A stretch of DNA of 64,000 nucleotides from Undaria pinnatifida (lineage: Eukaryota > Sar > Phaeophyceae > Laminariales > Alariaceae): positions 8,577,006 through 8,641,005 of the forward strand of contig JABAKD010000021.1 in the NCBI GenBank assembly GCA_012845835.1. Direction: 5' to 3'. Positions within the stretch are counted from its first letter, which is position 1, and the number at the start of each line of letters is the position of its first letter. This document shows, one piece after another, positions 10,376 to 20,689 of the stretch. The notes under the pieces are model-generated. The model saw only the letters and a list, made by a program, of their open reading frames with translations. It searched no databases and was not told the DNA's origin. The translations under genes were made by a program, and so were the position numbers.

Positions 10376-10954
10376 CAAATACAAATACATGTGCATGCAC
10401 ATATGCGTACACATGTACATTTATTGCAGAAAAAGAATTTCGACATTTTTTCGACGACTTTGGGTTAAAGCGACCCGTCAATCAGAGATACAAAAAAAGC
10501 GGACAAAAAGTGCTACATCTATCGTAGCGCGCGTGTCGGGGGGGGCGTTGTATCTTTGGTTTGTGTGGCCCCTCGTGGAAGCGAAGGGTACCTGACGACC
10601 TACTGTACATGCAGAAGTGGCCAACAACAAAAGACCGCGGGAAGTAGCCGGCAGTTTTGATGCGAGTGTCAGCAACTCAGGTTTTGGTTATTTACCTGGT
10701 ATGAAACGTGTGGTGTAGAGAGAAAAGAGGTAGCGAGCGGGTCGTAGACCGTAACGAACACGCGTGATGGCTATATCGGCGTCTTTTTAACCGCACGTGA
10801 TACGTGCCCTTCTCCACGCCAACAAAGCCCGGCGGGTGCTTGGAATGCGTGACACGGTCGACCAACGCCACGATAGGTTCTCTTCTTTAGTCAGCGAATT
10901 CAGATCCAAGGCTACGGTGGGGACGGGTGTCTGCTGCTTTCACTACTGGATTTG

Positions 10955-11515
10955 AGGTTTTCATCACTCTCACGAGTAACTCTGCACCTCACCGGCAAAC
11001 CGGCTTTACGCGACGTGCTTCGCGCGTTGGAAGCGACTGTCAACCCCTTCAGAGCCCCCAAATCCCTCCCTATACTAACTTCAAGTAAAACCGTCCCCCA
11101 ACAGGGTTCCAGTGGTGAACTCATTAGTGGGGCATTAGTCCGTTTGACCACTTGCAAAAGGTTAACCAAAAGCTTATCCAAACTAAGCCTTACAACACTC
11201 TCCCCCCCTGAAACGGCGGGAATAGCAGGTCGGCCGGATATACGGGCGGACCTGTCAATATCCAAGCGGTTTCATTTCCTGGGGACACCGGGGAGAGCAT
11301 TTTTCAAGTCCGACATGGGGAAAGTCTGAAAAAAAACGTTTGTTATTGTGGATGGTGGGATTCGAACCCACGAACCCCCCACCAAAAAAAAAACATGGTC
11401 CTCCCGACGACGCCATTTGTTAAGGTATCAATCAGTGGGGCATTAGTCCGCTTGGACCACTTGCAAAACGTTAACCGATAGCATTACCCAAACTAAGCCT
11501 TGTAACACGAACCAC
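10955..11515 (-). repeat. Family J copy, minus orientation, with tRNA-like B box
   Basis: The reverse of the 6.6-7.0 kb unit is seen: TAAGCCTTACAACACTC, GTCCGTTTGACCACTTGC, and GGTGGGATTCGAACCCACGA at about 11354 (B box on the minus strand). A second J end follows at 11430-11510. The outer left part (CCCCAAATCCCTCCCTATAC) recurs near 17060. Confidence 0.6.
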
Positions 11516-11705
11516 GACCCCTTCCGATGCCGGATTCGTTTCGCAAAGTTAAAACAAGCTCGCAAAGGAACGAGGGGGGGGGGGGGGGTCACTCGCGCGA
11601 GGGACCCCGACCCGCTGTAACACAAGGCCCCAGCAGTGACCCCCCCTACGATAGCCCCGAGATGCTCGACGTTTCTACACCGACACGGTTTTTTTTTTTG
11701 TTACC

Positions 11706-11940
11706 GGAGTCTTACTACGGTAGCCCCCCCCATTTTTCTTTAGCGAAATCGCCGGTTTCAAAACCAGGTCTCGGCCCTATCTCCTGAAAAATCGGTGTCC
11801 CCCGACACCCCGACGTTGTCGATCGTTAGATCTTTGCACACAAGAAAACATACGGATACTTTTTTTTTCTCAATTAGTATCCTTCCTTGTGTCGAGCAGC
11901 CATGAAACGTTCGTTAAATGAACAAAAAAAAAAAAACGCG
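11706..11940 (+). mobile_element. Family A MITE, right end lost
   Basis: It starts GGAGTCTTACTACGGTAGCC and follows the family to CATGAAACGTTCGTTAAATG, then runs into an A stretch and a GTT array instead of the expected right terminus. Confidence 0.8.
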
Positions 11941-11958
11941 TGCTGCGATATAGAGGTG

Positions 11959-11962
11959 GCAT

Positions 11963-12006
<44 letters not shown>

Positions 12007-12092
12007 GCTGTTGTTGTTGTTGTTGTTGTTGTTTTTGTTGTTGTTGTTGTTGTTGTTGTTGCTGTTGTTGTTGTTGTTGCTGTTGCTGTTAA
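11959..12092. repeat. (GTT)n trinucleotide array
   Basis: About 44 GTT units with a few GCT and TTT interruptions. Poly-Thr and poly-Val open frames over it are artefacts. Confidence 0.95.
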
Positions 12093-12306
12093 TTTGTCTA
12101 CAACTGGAAACCCGTCTTTTTTAAGAAAAAAACACTTGGAAGTAGTATAGGAAAGGGTTTTGGGACTCTCCAAAAGGGGTGGACCTCAATTTGCTGGATT
12201 TCCCTTGTTGTGCTGAAACAACAGGTTTCGTTGTATGCCTCACGAAGGCCGTGAGATCGCCCATCGGGTACGTATACATGGCACTTTCTATTTTTTTCCC
12301 TCCGAG

Positions 12307-12566
12307 GAGTCTTACTACGGTAGCCCCCCCAACTTTTCTTTCACGAAATCGCCGGTTTTGAAACCAGCCCACGGCCGTATCTTCTGAAATACGGTGCCCC
12401 TTGCCACCTCGACATCATCAATCTATAGCCCTTCGCAAACAAGAAAAAACGTGAAGACATTGTTTTTCGTAGCATCTTTCCTCCCGTATTGAGCAACCGC
12501 AAAATGTTCGCCAAAGAAATCGCAGGGTTTTTTTTTTCGGGGGGGGGGGCTATTGAAGAATCAGTC
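12307..12566 (+). mobile_element. Family A MITE with 4-bp target duplication CGAG/CGAA
   Basis: A full-length copy runs from GAGTCTTACTACGGTAGCCC to GGGGGCTATTGAAGAATCAGTC. The flanks CGAG and CGAA differ at one base. Confidence 0.8.
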
Positions 12567-12570
12567 CGAA

Positions 12571-12740
12571 GAGTCATTCCACGGTAGGGTTGCGGCAGAT
12601 TCTGAGATTTTTCTGGGCTCCTGACATGATGAGCTAGCTCGATATCTCACCATCATCACCCGAAACATAATTTCGAAGACAGTCGTTCCCGCAATCCCGA
12701 CCAACAGTTCATTTCTACCGCGCCAAGTGCTAAAACGATA
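12571..12740 (-). mobile_element. Family D element, minus orientation
   Basis: It starts with the terminal repeat GAGTCATTCCACGGTAG directly next to the family A copy, then CAGATTCTGAGATTTTTCTG and GAGCTAGCTCGATATCTCACC. Confidence 0.65.
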
Positions 12741-12796
12741 TAACGAGGTATGCTCGTAACGTTATCGTTACTGACCGATAGTTCCACGCTTGAGGA

Positions 12797-12912
12797 GGTA
12801 AGATCGGTCAGATCGGTCAAATCGCTCAGATCGGTCAGGTCGGTCAGGTTGGTCAAATCGGTCAGATCGGTCAGATCGGTCAGATCGGTCAGATCGGTCA
12901 GGACGGTCAGAA
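12797..12912. repeat. (GATCGGTCA)n-type array, copy 1
   Basis: About eleven AGATCGGTC units, followed by AAAAAAAAACCTTTGGCTCC. Confidence 0.9.
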
Positions 12913-13519
12913 AAAAAAACCTTTGGCTCCAAAAGGTGGAAACCTTTAGCGTACCGCGGGATGACCCTTACCGTGGACCAAGGCGACGTTCACTGCCGGG
13001 TTCGAGTCACTCGCCCGAGTAACCCGTTGTACCTCACTGTGAAAAAAAAGCTCAAGGCAGCTGGTTTGGCGCAGCGTAAGATCGGTCAGATCGATCAGAT
13101 CGGTCAAATGGGTCAGATGGGTCAGATCGGTCAGATCGATCAGATCGGTCATATCGGTCATATCGGTCAGATCGGTCAGATCGGCCAGATCGGTCAGATC
13201 GATCAGATCGGTCAGATCGTTCAGATCGGTCAGATCGGTCAGATCGGTCAGATCGGTCAGATCGGTCAGATCGGTCAGGTCGGTCAGATCGGTCAGGTCG
13301 GTCAGGTCGGTCAGGTCGGTCAGATCGGTCAGATTGGTCAGGACGGTCAGAAAAAAAAAATATTTGGCTTCAAAAGGTGGAAACCTTTAGCGTACCGCGG
13401 GATGACCCTTACCGTGGACCAAGGCGACGTTCACTGCCGGGTTCGAGTCACTCGCCCGAGTAACCCGTTGTACCTCACTGTGAAAAAAAAGCTTAAGGCA
13501 GTTGGTTTGGCGCAGCGTA
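12907..13519 (+). repeat. Segmental tandem duplication: 12907-13077 repeated at 13349-13519
   Basis: The 171-bp block CTTTGGCTCCAAAAGGTGG ... GTTTGGCGCAGCGTA is present twice, 442 bp apart, with few changes. The space between (13076-13350) is a second GATCGGTCA array of about 27 units. The block contains the left half of family E (GGGTTCGAGTCACTCGCCCG). The long Ile-Gly-Gln frame here is an artefact. Confidence 0.9.
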
Positions 13520-13660
13520 GCTAACCATTCTATTGCGGATTCATATCGCATACTTAAAACAAATGAAAGCCCAAGATAAGCAAAGGAAAAAGGGGTTTAC
13601 TCGCGAGAGTGACCTCGAGCCACTGCAAAACATGACCCCAAAAGTGATCTCCCTAACGAG
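13520..13660 (+). repeat. Family E right half
   Basis: It continues the second duplicated block: TAACCATTCTATTGCGGATTC, TTACTCGCGAGAGTGACC and AAAGTGATCTCCCTAACG. Confidence 0.65.
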
Positions 13661-13912
13661 GAGTCTTACTACGGTAGCCCCCCCAACCTTTCTTTGACGA
13701 AATCGCCGGTTTTGAGACCAGATCCCGGTCGTATCTCCTGAAGTACGATGTCTCTCGACACCCTCCCCGACGTCATCGATCGACAAGCCCTTGCACGCAA
13801 AAAAATATATGGATGCTTTGTTTTCAATCGTATCCTTCCTTGAGTCGAGCAGCCATGAAACGTTCGTTAAACCATATTGCTGTTTTTTTGGGGGGGCTAA
13901 GGTAGAATCGGT
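13661..13912 (+). mobile_element. Family A MITE
   Basis: GAGTCTTACTACGGTAGCCC to GGGGGGGCTAAGGTAGAATC. CGAG precedes it; the right flank is mutated. Confidence 0.8.
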
Positions 13913-14009
13913 TTTTGGGGGGGGTCCGTATCGATGGTCTGTAATACTAGGTAGTAGTTAAGTAGTATACATACTTCGTATTAATCAAGGCTTTTCACGG
14001 CTCACGAAC

Positions 14010-14280
14010 CGACCCGCGGGTCATGCCAGGAGGTTTTCAAAATCTCGCGGATCGAGTGGGGTCGGGTCAAAAGGTAAGGTGTTTGAAATAACACGGGACG
14101 GGACGGGTCGGGTCAAGTCAGGAGGTTGTCAAAATCTCGCGGATCGAGTGGGGTCGGGTCAGAAGGTAAGGTGCTTGAAACAACGCGGGACAGGTTCAGG
14201 CGATGCCGGGACGTTTTAAAAAATATCTCGTGGGGCCGAGACCGGTTGCCCTGACTCAATCTGACCCGTAAAAAGCGTTG
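14010..14280. repeat. Family H copy
   Basis: Two repeats of CTCGCGGATCGAGTGGGGTC about 90 bp apart, with GGGACGGGTCGGGTCAAGTC between, ending CTGACCCGTAAAAAG. Confidence 0.7.
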
Positions 14281-14349
14281 CCAATGATAGGCCATGAGAT
14301 GGTCCATCGACGCTTTTATTTTGCCCTCCAATAAACTGTTTTTTGTTTT

Positions 14350-14500
14350 TGTTTTGATTTTTGTGAGTCAAAGTGAGGGGTCTCCAAAAAAAAGAAAAAA
14401 AAAAGAAAAAAAAACGATAGCTACGGCAAGGGGATCACTTTTTTTTTTTCCACTCGCTGGTTTTGCAGAGGCTCCGGGTCACTCGCGCGAGTGACCTCCC
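14350..14500 (+). repeat. Family E fragment with perfect palindrome
   Basis: GGTCACTCGCGCGAGTGACC at 14477-14496 is a perfect inverted repeat of 20 bp. Confidence 0.7.
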
Positions 14501-14795
14501 CCTCATTCGTTTTTGGCGCTCGTAAGCGCTCGTCCTGGTGTTAAGTTTGCGATGTGAACCCGGCAAGATGGAATAGGTCGCTACGATGCGCGAAGCACAT
14601 CGCGTGCCGTCGTTTCGTCGGTGAGGTGCAAAGTCACACGTGCGGGCAGCTAAAATGCTGGTAGTGAAAATGGGGCTATCCCCCTTACGGCGGCCTTGAC
14701 CTTAGGTACTGAGTACACGTGCGCAGGTGGCCGAACTCGGGAAGAAGAAAAGGGTTTACTCCGCCCCCGTAGCCTTGACCTCACCGTATCCGTAC

Positions 14796-14874
14796 CTGAG
14801 ACAAGAAAATATGGCCTTCACCGTGCTCTTCACGACCGGATCGGTGGCCGGCAATACCGAGAGCACCGGTGACG
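14796..14874 (-). CDS. DNAH: Dynein heavy chain exon 10 (short)
   Basis: A 79-nt exon lies between a T-rich tract ending TGCCAG/CGTCACC and donor TCTCAG/GTACGG. It enters with two bases (matches exon 9) and leaves in phase 2 (matches exon 11). The frame that keeps phase reads SPVLSVLPATDPVVKSTVKA, then IFSCLR. A second frame is also open but would break phase. It is too short for a family match by eye, so the support is splice signals and phase. Confidence 0.42.
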
Positions 14875-15139
14875 CTGGCAGCAACAACGAAAAACAAAAA
14901 ACAAAAGAAAAAACGGGCCCGATTTCGAATTAGACAAGATAGATGTCGATGCTGTTTCGATTTCGCAGAACAGATTGAAGTTCGGGAGCCTTGCTTCACA
15001 AAACAGTCGGTCAATCGATCAGACACACTCAATGCACGACCGAGTGAATGCGTATGAGCAGCGCACTGCCGTATTTCGCCAAGCTGGTAACAGCGATGCG
15101 AGAGAAAGACAGCACCTCAGGGAGGTCGGAGTCGTTCTA

Positions 15140-15378
15140 CGGTATAGGCCTCTCTATTTTGGGCCTAACTCTTCTTCGGGCCGGTTGAGCTAGCTCCGCA
15201 CGAGCGCAACAAATCCGTTAACACGATAGACATACGGGCGTATACTTTTCAGCACTAGCGAACGGGAATGATGGTCGGGTTGGGCGAATGAACGCCTGCG
15301 AAGGCATGTCTAGGTCGGGTGTGAGATAGTGAGCCCCTCGTGTTAGGAGCTCCCAAAACTTCCGCAGCACTCCTAGCG
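15140..15378 (+). mobile_element. Family D element
   Basis: GGTTGAGCTAGCTCCGC, GGTCGGGTTGGGCGAATG, GCGAAGGCATGTCTAGG, GTTAGGAGCTCCCAAAAC and CTCCTAGCGTGGAACG, in order. Confidence 0.7.
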
Positions 15379-15808
15379 TGGAACGGTCCACAAAAAGTTA
15401 TTTCTCGCACCTTTTGCCCCACTGCCACCCCACTACCTCTTTTCGCTAACGGACCGTGGATAGGGCGTGTCCCACCGGCTACTCAACTCGTTCACCACTG
15501 CTGCAAAACTCGTAAAAGGGGCCAATTTCACGTTATGAGCAGCCCCTTTAAGACATTTTATGACATCGACTCGGGGCCAACCCGCGCGAGCGTCTGCCCC
15601 TGTATACCTTTTCAAGTCGTAAGTTTTGGGGGGGGGGCGTCTTTTCCTTTTCTTTCGTGGTATGCATTACCATTGGGTTATTTATCACGCTACGAAGCTT
15701 TTTTTCTTTTAGTGAGATTCAGAGATTGGGGATGGCGTTTTCCTTTTCGTTATTTTCGCGGTATGCACTGCCATGGATTGTTTATCGCGCTCACGTGGTT
15801 CGGGCGAC

Positions 15809-16074
15809 GAGTCTTACTACGGTAGCCCCCCCCAACTTTTCTTGAACGAAATCGCCGGTTTCCTTAACCAGGTCCCGGTCGTATCTCCTGAAAATGCGGT
15901 GTCCCTCGACACCCCGACGCCATCGATCGATAGACCTTTGCACACAGGAAAATACATGGATTTTTTTTTTTTTTTTTCTTTTAATCGTGTCCTTCCTTGC
16001 GTCGAGCAGCCGTGATACGTTCGTTCGTTCAAGAAATTCGCTGGGTTTGGGGGGAGGTTATCGAAAAATCACTC
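15809..16074 (+). mobile_element. Family A MITE with 4-bp target duplication CGAC/CGAG
   Basis: GAGTCTTACTACGGTAGCCC to GGGAGGTTATCGAAAAATCACTC. The flanks CGAC and CGAG differ at one base. Confidence 0.8.
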
Positions 16075-16141
16075 CGAGGTTGTTCGGAGACCCGCTATCG
16101 CCAATGACCTAAAACCAGCAGTGGCAACAGGGTCACCCCCG

Positions 16142-16390
16142 GAGTCATCCCACCGTAGCCTAACCATTGTATGGTACCGGTCGACCTCGTTAAGTGAGGG
16201 ACTACCTGAAGCTTTATGCGAGTATATATCGGTTTTGGGACAATCTCACAGCGCGTGGAAGCGTCGGCCGAGTTGCACGATTGAATGCCTTCGAAGTCAT
16301 GTTTCGGGGGTTGAGAGGTTGAGAGCTCCTCCTGTCAGGAGCCCAGAAGAAATTTCTTAGAATCTGCTGCACCCACGCCGTCCGACGCCG
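16142..16390 (+). mobile_element. Family D element
   Basis: It starts with the terminal repeat GAGTCATCCCACCGTAGCC, then GAATGCCTTCGAAGTCATG, GAGAGCTCCTCCTGTCAGG and TTAGAATCTGCTGCACCC. Confidence 0.75.
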
Positions 16391-17199
16391 ACTTCCCTAC
16401 AATGGTTGACGTTGAGAGGAAGCAGGTTTTTTGCTTATTGTTTTTTTTTTTTTGAGACAAAAGACTCCTTAGCATTCCCCAAATCGTGAGAAAATGTCAA
16501 AAAAACAATACCCTGGTATTGTTTTGCGAATGGTATTGTTTTTGCGAAACTGAAGGTTTTCTACTTCTGGGCCACGTTTGTTTTTTTTTCCCATCGGAGT
16601 GGTGCACTCTCAGGTAGCCCCCAAAAAGCGTTTTAGCGTGAGGTATCGAGCTCCTAGAGCCTCACGGGAGGAGCTTCAGCAGAAACGAAAACGCCGCTGC
16701 CTCCACCGCCTTAGCGTCTGTCCGTACAAAAAACGAACATGTAATTTGACCCTGTCATCCACACGTGCAAGAAAATTACGCACAAGGTGCGGAAGTCTGT
16801 CCGCCTCACAAGTCGGTCTCTTCTTAGTAGGATACGGCTCACCCTCCAAAAAGCCGCTTTTTTGTGCAGGAGCTGTAACTACAGAGTACAGGTCCAAACC
16901 ATGGAAACCATAGCTAGACCGTGCAGATCGGTCGGCTCCCGCCGAGCAACATGAGCTAGACCATTTAGACCTTCCCTGAATGTTCTAGACCATCACGTGA
17001 TCTGCCGGGTGATCTGTCCGGTGCGTGGGAATCTTTGCGGTGGGCTCCGACGCTTATAGCCCCAAAGTCCCGTCCTATTCTAATTCCAAGTAATTCGTCC
17101 CGCCCCGAAAAAGTTTCCAGTTGTCAAGCCGTTAACCTAGTGCAGACCGGATTTCTTCGTGTTGCTGACGTCTAAGTCGTCATGTTCGATTTTTTTTTT

Positions 17200-17590
17200 T
17201 TTCTTCCACAGTGTCAAACGGGAACATGGTCACAGTATGGTGGGGGGGGTATCCCAATGGGGGGGGGGGGGGGGGGCACCCCCGATAACACTGGGGGGCG
17301 AGGGGGGTACCTCCTCTTTGGGCCCCTTTTTTTCAATGCTGGGCTTGAGTCACCCGCTCGAGTGGCTCTGTATCTCAATGAAAAGCAGGCGATAGGCGAT
17401 TTGTTGGGCGCAATGTAGCTAGCGAGCCAATTCCATGGCGGAATCATACGGCAACCCCTCCCCCCCAAAAAAGCACGACAGCTTCAAGACCGCATGGGAA
17501 TAGGGGAAGTCACTCGCGCGAGTCACACCCGAGCCACTGCTAACCAAGGCCTCCAAACAAATGACCCCCTCCACCGTAGCCAAAGGCCAA
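17200..17590 (+). repeat. Family E copy with long G runs
   Basis: GTCACCCGCTCGAGTGGCTC, GGCGCAATGTAGCTAGCG, ATTCCATGGCGGAATCATACGG and GTCACTCGCGCGAGTCAC. G runs lie near 17240 and 17260-17275. It ends in CCCTCCACCGTAGCC. Confidence 0.7.
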
Positions 17591-17950
17591 GGTTTAGTCT
17601 CTGGTGAAAAACGCACAATAAATATATGGCTTGTCCCTAAACCCTTGCGTGCAGCTCTAAAAAGTTGTAATCCCTAGAGCTGTGTGTGAGCCGGTAGGGC
17701 GTCACGAAAAATGACCAAGCCGGTAGGTGCCGAAGGCATGTCGACTTGTCCACTTGAGTCAGGCGAGAGAAAAGCGAGCCAAATTAGCTCTCTCCGGGGA
17801 GGGGGGGGGGAGGGGTCGCCTGAAACAAAAAAAGAAGCGTCCCGCATTGAAATCTGGCTAACAGTTAAAATGGTGGCTTATGTCGTGCAGACTCACAGCT
17901 CCATCATTCGGTGGCACAAAGCGCCCAAAACGACACGAACCAACCTGTAC

Positions 17951-18167
17951 CATCCGCATTAGTAGACCAACGGCTGCTGCTCCCCGCTTTCCGAATAATC
18001 TTGGCCAGCTCCAGGGAAGATTCAGAATCATCGCCCGATTTTTCCGAACTCGAGGAGGATTCGGACAAATCGCCTTCGGAATCGGAATCGGGCTCAGAGT
18101 AGAGGGAAACGCGTCGCAGCATCTCTTCCGGCGCCGGCATCGTCGTAAAATACGTTTTGGCCTTCTT
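17951..18167 (-). CDS. DNAH: Dynein heavy chain exon 9 with acidic serine-rich insert
   Basis: A 217-nt exon comes after a pyrimidine-rich stretch; the first usable AG is in TCCCGAAG/AAGAAG (three AAG registers are possible, all phase 0). The donor is GCGGATG/GTACAG, phase 1. It encodes KTYFTTMPAPEEMLRRVSLY, followed by an acidic Ser/Asp/Glu tract, then LAKIIRKAGSSSRW. Dynein stems have a Y-L-x-T-x-x-x-E-E-x-V helix here; the acidic tract would be an insert in it. Frames open across this stretch on the other strand have arginine-rich or proline-rich composition and look like shadows. The upstream frame meets a stop, so the exon cannot extend much further. Confidence 0.5.
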
Positions 18168-18409
18168 CTTCGGGAGGTACACGACAGACACATCACCCGC
18201 GGGATCGCGGTCGTAAGCGGGCAGGAGGAGACGCCGAGCGAAACAACGATAGCATTCGGGTGGTTAGTTCCTCCTAGTCCGCCATAAAAATAAACAAACA
18301 AATAAAAAACGGGTCGCCTAAAACTGCTTCCCCCTATCGTGTTTCCGAGCATCCCGCCTAGCCTCTTTTGCTCGTGCCTGCGACGCGTTCTACGACAAAG
18401 AGGTTGACA

Positions 18410-18756
18410 CCAGTTTTTTTTTTTTTTCTGAGGTTTCCTCAATTTTTCCCTCTCTCCCAAAACATGATTTCGGAGAAAAAAATAAAACTGCTACTGCTTC
18501 AAACCGGATGAAAAAAACCCATGGCGTAGATACACAACGAGAATCACGCCAAAAAAAGGTATACCTTGATGCCTCCACTTCCGACGATTTTGGGTTAAGA
18601 TGCCCCGTTATTCAAAAACCATTTTCGCCAAAAAAAGGTATACCTTAATACCTCCACTTCCGACGATTCTGGGTTAAGATGCCCTGTCATTCAAAAACCA
18701 TTTTCGCCAAAAAAAGGTATACCTCTATCGGGTATACTTCTATCGTAGCACGCGTC
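18410..18756 (-). mobile_element. Family B element, minus orientation, with internal 73-bp tandem repeat
   Basis: GAGGTTTCCTCAATTTTTCC at the left and ATCGTAGCACGCGTC at the right. The unit AAAAAAAGGTATACCTT...TTCCGACGATT occurs twice (about 18550 and 18633). Confidence 0.7.
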
Positions 18757-19311
18757 GCTTCCCGCCTATCCTCTTCTACCACCTGCAATAACTGCCCCAC
18801 CGGGTACAGTAGTGGGCCCTATATAGTGCAGGGGTCTGTCGTGAGAATTTACCTGCACTATAGCAGGCACCTGCACTACTGAAAAGGGTGCCCTCGATAG
18901 TGCAGGTTCTGCACTATTGGGGCTTTGAATATTCCTCAATAGTGCAGGTTCTGCACTATTGAGGCACTCTTCGACTTCACGTTGTGAGTGTGGCGTCCAC
19001 GCTTTGCGGGGCCAGCAGAGTACGAAATGGATCGAGATTGTGGATTAATAGTGGACGAAGCTAACTCTCAGTCCTCGTTGCCTGCCTTCCCTCGATGATG
19101 CATGATAGAAAAAGACTTGCTATGTGTATAAAAAAAATACGACAGAAATCCCACTGCAAAAACACGAGCAACCATGTACTGCTGGCCCCTGCCATCATCA
19201 CGTGATGATCAAACTCTCATGTCTCCCTGGCGAACCTGCTTCGATTTAGCAAGAACCAACACACACACAACCAGCCAGGCGCAACCTCACTCCGTCGTGC
19301 CAATTAATCTG

Positions 19312-19380
19312 ACCCCTAACCCTAACCCTAACCCTAACCCTAACCCTAACCCTAACCCTAACCCTAACCCCTAACCCTAA
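19312..19380 (+). repeat. Interstitial telomeric repeat (CCCTAA)n
   Basis: About 11 units of CCCTAA run in the plus direction, with one or two C-insertions near the ends. The array sits inside the pogo-like element, exactly where its transposase frame breaks. It is flanked by single-copy DNA on both sides, so it is not a chromosome end. It indicates a TTAGGG-type telomere in this organism. Confidence 0.9.
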
Positions 19381-19746
19381 GTGCGCGTAGGAGACCTTGG
19401 CATCGATCAGCTTGAGGATGTCAAGCTTCCCATTGATGTCCACCCGCGCACGAGCACCACACGAAGCCTTCACACTCCCCCCTTTCTTCTTCGTCGGGCG
19501 TTGAGATGGTCCCGACCCAGCGCCCTCAGCACCCTCAGCTGGTATCTCTTTGCGCTTGCCAGTCTCTTTGCGCTTGCCAGCTCTTGCGACGCACGAGCAG
19601 CAGATTCGCCTTGTTTCGATGTCGCCGACCATGCTGCCGCAGTTGCCGTGGAGCCGCCCGCCACATCCTCCATGACAGACGTGGCCATGAGGGGCTTGCG
19701 GCATCTTGTCTGGTTGGTGGCACAGCTCACCGTCCGCACAAGGCAT
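19379..19746 (-). pseudogene. N-terminal part of a pogo-like transposase (Cys-rich finger plus CENP-B-type helix-turn-helix start)
   Basis: Translation starts at an ATG at 19746. Residues 3-51 hold many Cys and His (CADGELC, HGHVCHGGCGGRLHGNCG, RICCSC), consistent with a zinc-binding finger of a type found ahead of transposase domains in some protists. A basic stretch with AGKRKETGKRKE follows, then ARVDINGKLDILKLIDAK, which matches the start of the CENP-B N-terminal/pogo helix-turn-helix (K-L-x-I-L-x-x-I-D). The frame then enters the telomeric array and loses meaning. The rest of the helix-turn-helix and the DDE domain are missing, so this is a truncated gene. Confidence 0.55.
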
Positions 19747-20365
19747 GGTGCGCCTCTGCGCTGCGTACAGCTCTTCGGGTCTGCAGCAGCACGTGCGCCC
19801 GCGTTTGTGTTGCGTCTATCCGCTGTTCGTGAGTGTGTGTCTTGTTTTTCTTTTGATCGCGTGTGTGTCAATGTTTCTCCACCTGCACTATTGCGGGGCA
19901 CCGCGGTGCCCAACCTGCACTATATCGGGTATATGCCTCAATAGTGCAGATCCTGCACTATTGAGGGCACCGTCTATGCGCATAGATTTTACCTGCACTA
20001 TATCGGGCGGTTGCACTATTCAAAGTGCACTATAGGGGGCCCACTACTGTACCCTCCTTCACTGTTATCGCACCTACAGTTCACAGGATTCCCGCGTTTT
20101 TTTTTTTTTCTTCACTTTCTTTGATGGTCGCGCCAATTTTCATCGAAAACGAAAAAAAAAAAAAAAACTCCTCCAGTGGCCTCTGGGCAGGAAGAAAAAA
20201 ACAAGGAAGGAAATATACGGAAGAACTTCAACTTCTTGCACGTATTTGTGACCATCCCGCCTGGAAATCTACGCTGCTGCAATGGTTGACCCTCAATAGC
20301 TCCAAGCAATCTGGTCCACCAAAACAAAGCGTGTAGACTCGGATCGAAAGGAGCTGTGTACTCAC

Positions 20366-20524
20366 CGAGCCTGTTCCCCCCGGCGCCGACAAGTTACCGC
20401 CACCGCCACTGATTATTTGATCCGCCGCGGCCGAACGAGAGCGCCCTGCGCCATTGTCGCCACCGTCGCAATCGTGCGCCACCCGCGGAAGGTTGCTAAA
20501 GCTGAAGATTACCTCTCGTGCTAC
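20366..20524 (-). CDS. DNAH: Dynein heavy chain exon 8 (LPRV segment)
   Basis: A 159-nt exon (53 codons, phase 0 at both ends) lies between acceptor CACGACAG/GTAGCACG and a consensus donor GGCTCG/GTGAGTAC. It opens VAREVIFSFSNLPRVAHD. In dynein heavy chains an I-x-x-x-x-x-L/I-P-R-V-E segment follows the P-x-F region, and this fits in position and pattern. The rest is a Gly/Ser/Ala-rich linker (SGGGGNLSAPGGTGS) where dyneins usually have a variable stretch. The next exon resumes with the expected K-x-Y-x-x-x segment. Confidence 0.6.
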
Positions 20525-20689
20525 CTGTCGTGATGGTTTTGACATACCAGGTATTGGTTGTGGTCGGCGGTAGGAAACTGCCGCTTATGAGAGTCACCCA
20601 ACGGTGGTGGTGGTGGTCAAGCGTTTCTTACCGGTTGAGCTCCTCTAGCGTGGAACTGACCCACGCGCGCTAGGTAGAGGTGCGAGAAA

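Larger units (their letters stand above)
18807..20049 (-). mobile_element. Pogo/Tigger-like DNA transposon, internally deleted
   Basis: A 1243-bp element is bounded by inverted CAGTAGTGGGCCC termini and flanked by TA on both sides (18805-18806 and 20050-20051), the target duplication of the Tc1/mariner group. CAGT-starting termini with this kind of sequence are typical of pogo/Tigger relatives. Subterminal copies of a hairpin unit (CTCAATAGTGCAGGTTCTGC and variants) occur inside both ends, near 18895-18985 and 19930-19970. The interior, read from the right, holds a zinc-finger plus helix-turn-helix coding start, then 69 bp of telomeric repeats, then non-coding sequence. The DDE catalytic part is absent, so the copy cannot move by itself. 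It lies in dynein intron 8. Confidence 0.75.

Noticed and set aside
11874-12173. Poly-Thr and poly-Val frames
   Set aside because: Products of the GTT array.
12961-13524. Ile-Gly-Gln repeat frame of 187 codons
   Set aside because: It spans the GATCGGTCA array and duplicated repeat flanks; no splice or start context.
17880-18460. Arginine-rich frames opposite and beside exon 9
   Set aside because: Shadow frames of the acidic serine-rich exon; the composition is what the complementary codons force.
19312-19380. Telomeric repeats as a chromosome end or assembly join
   Set aside because: The array lies inside one transposon with intact, matching ends and a matching target duplication on both sides.
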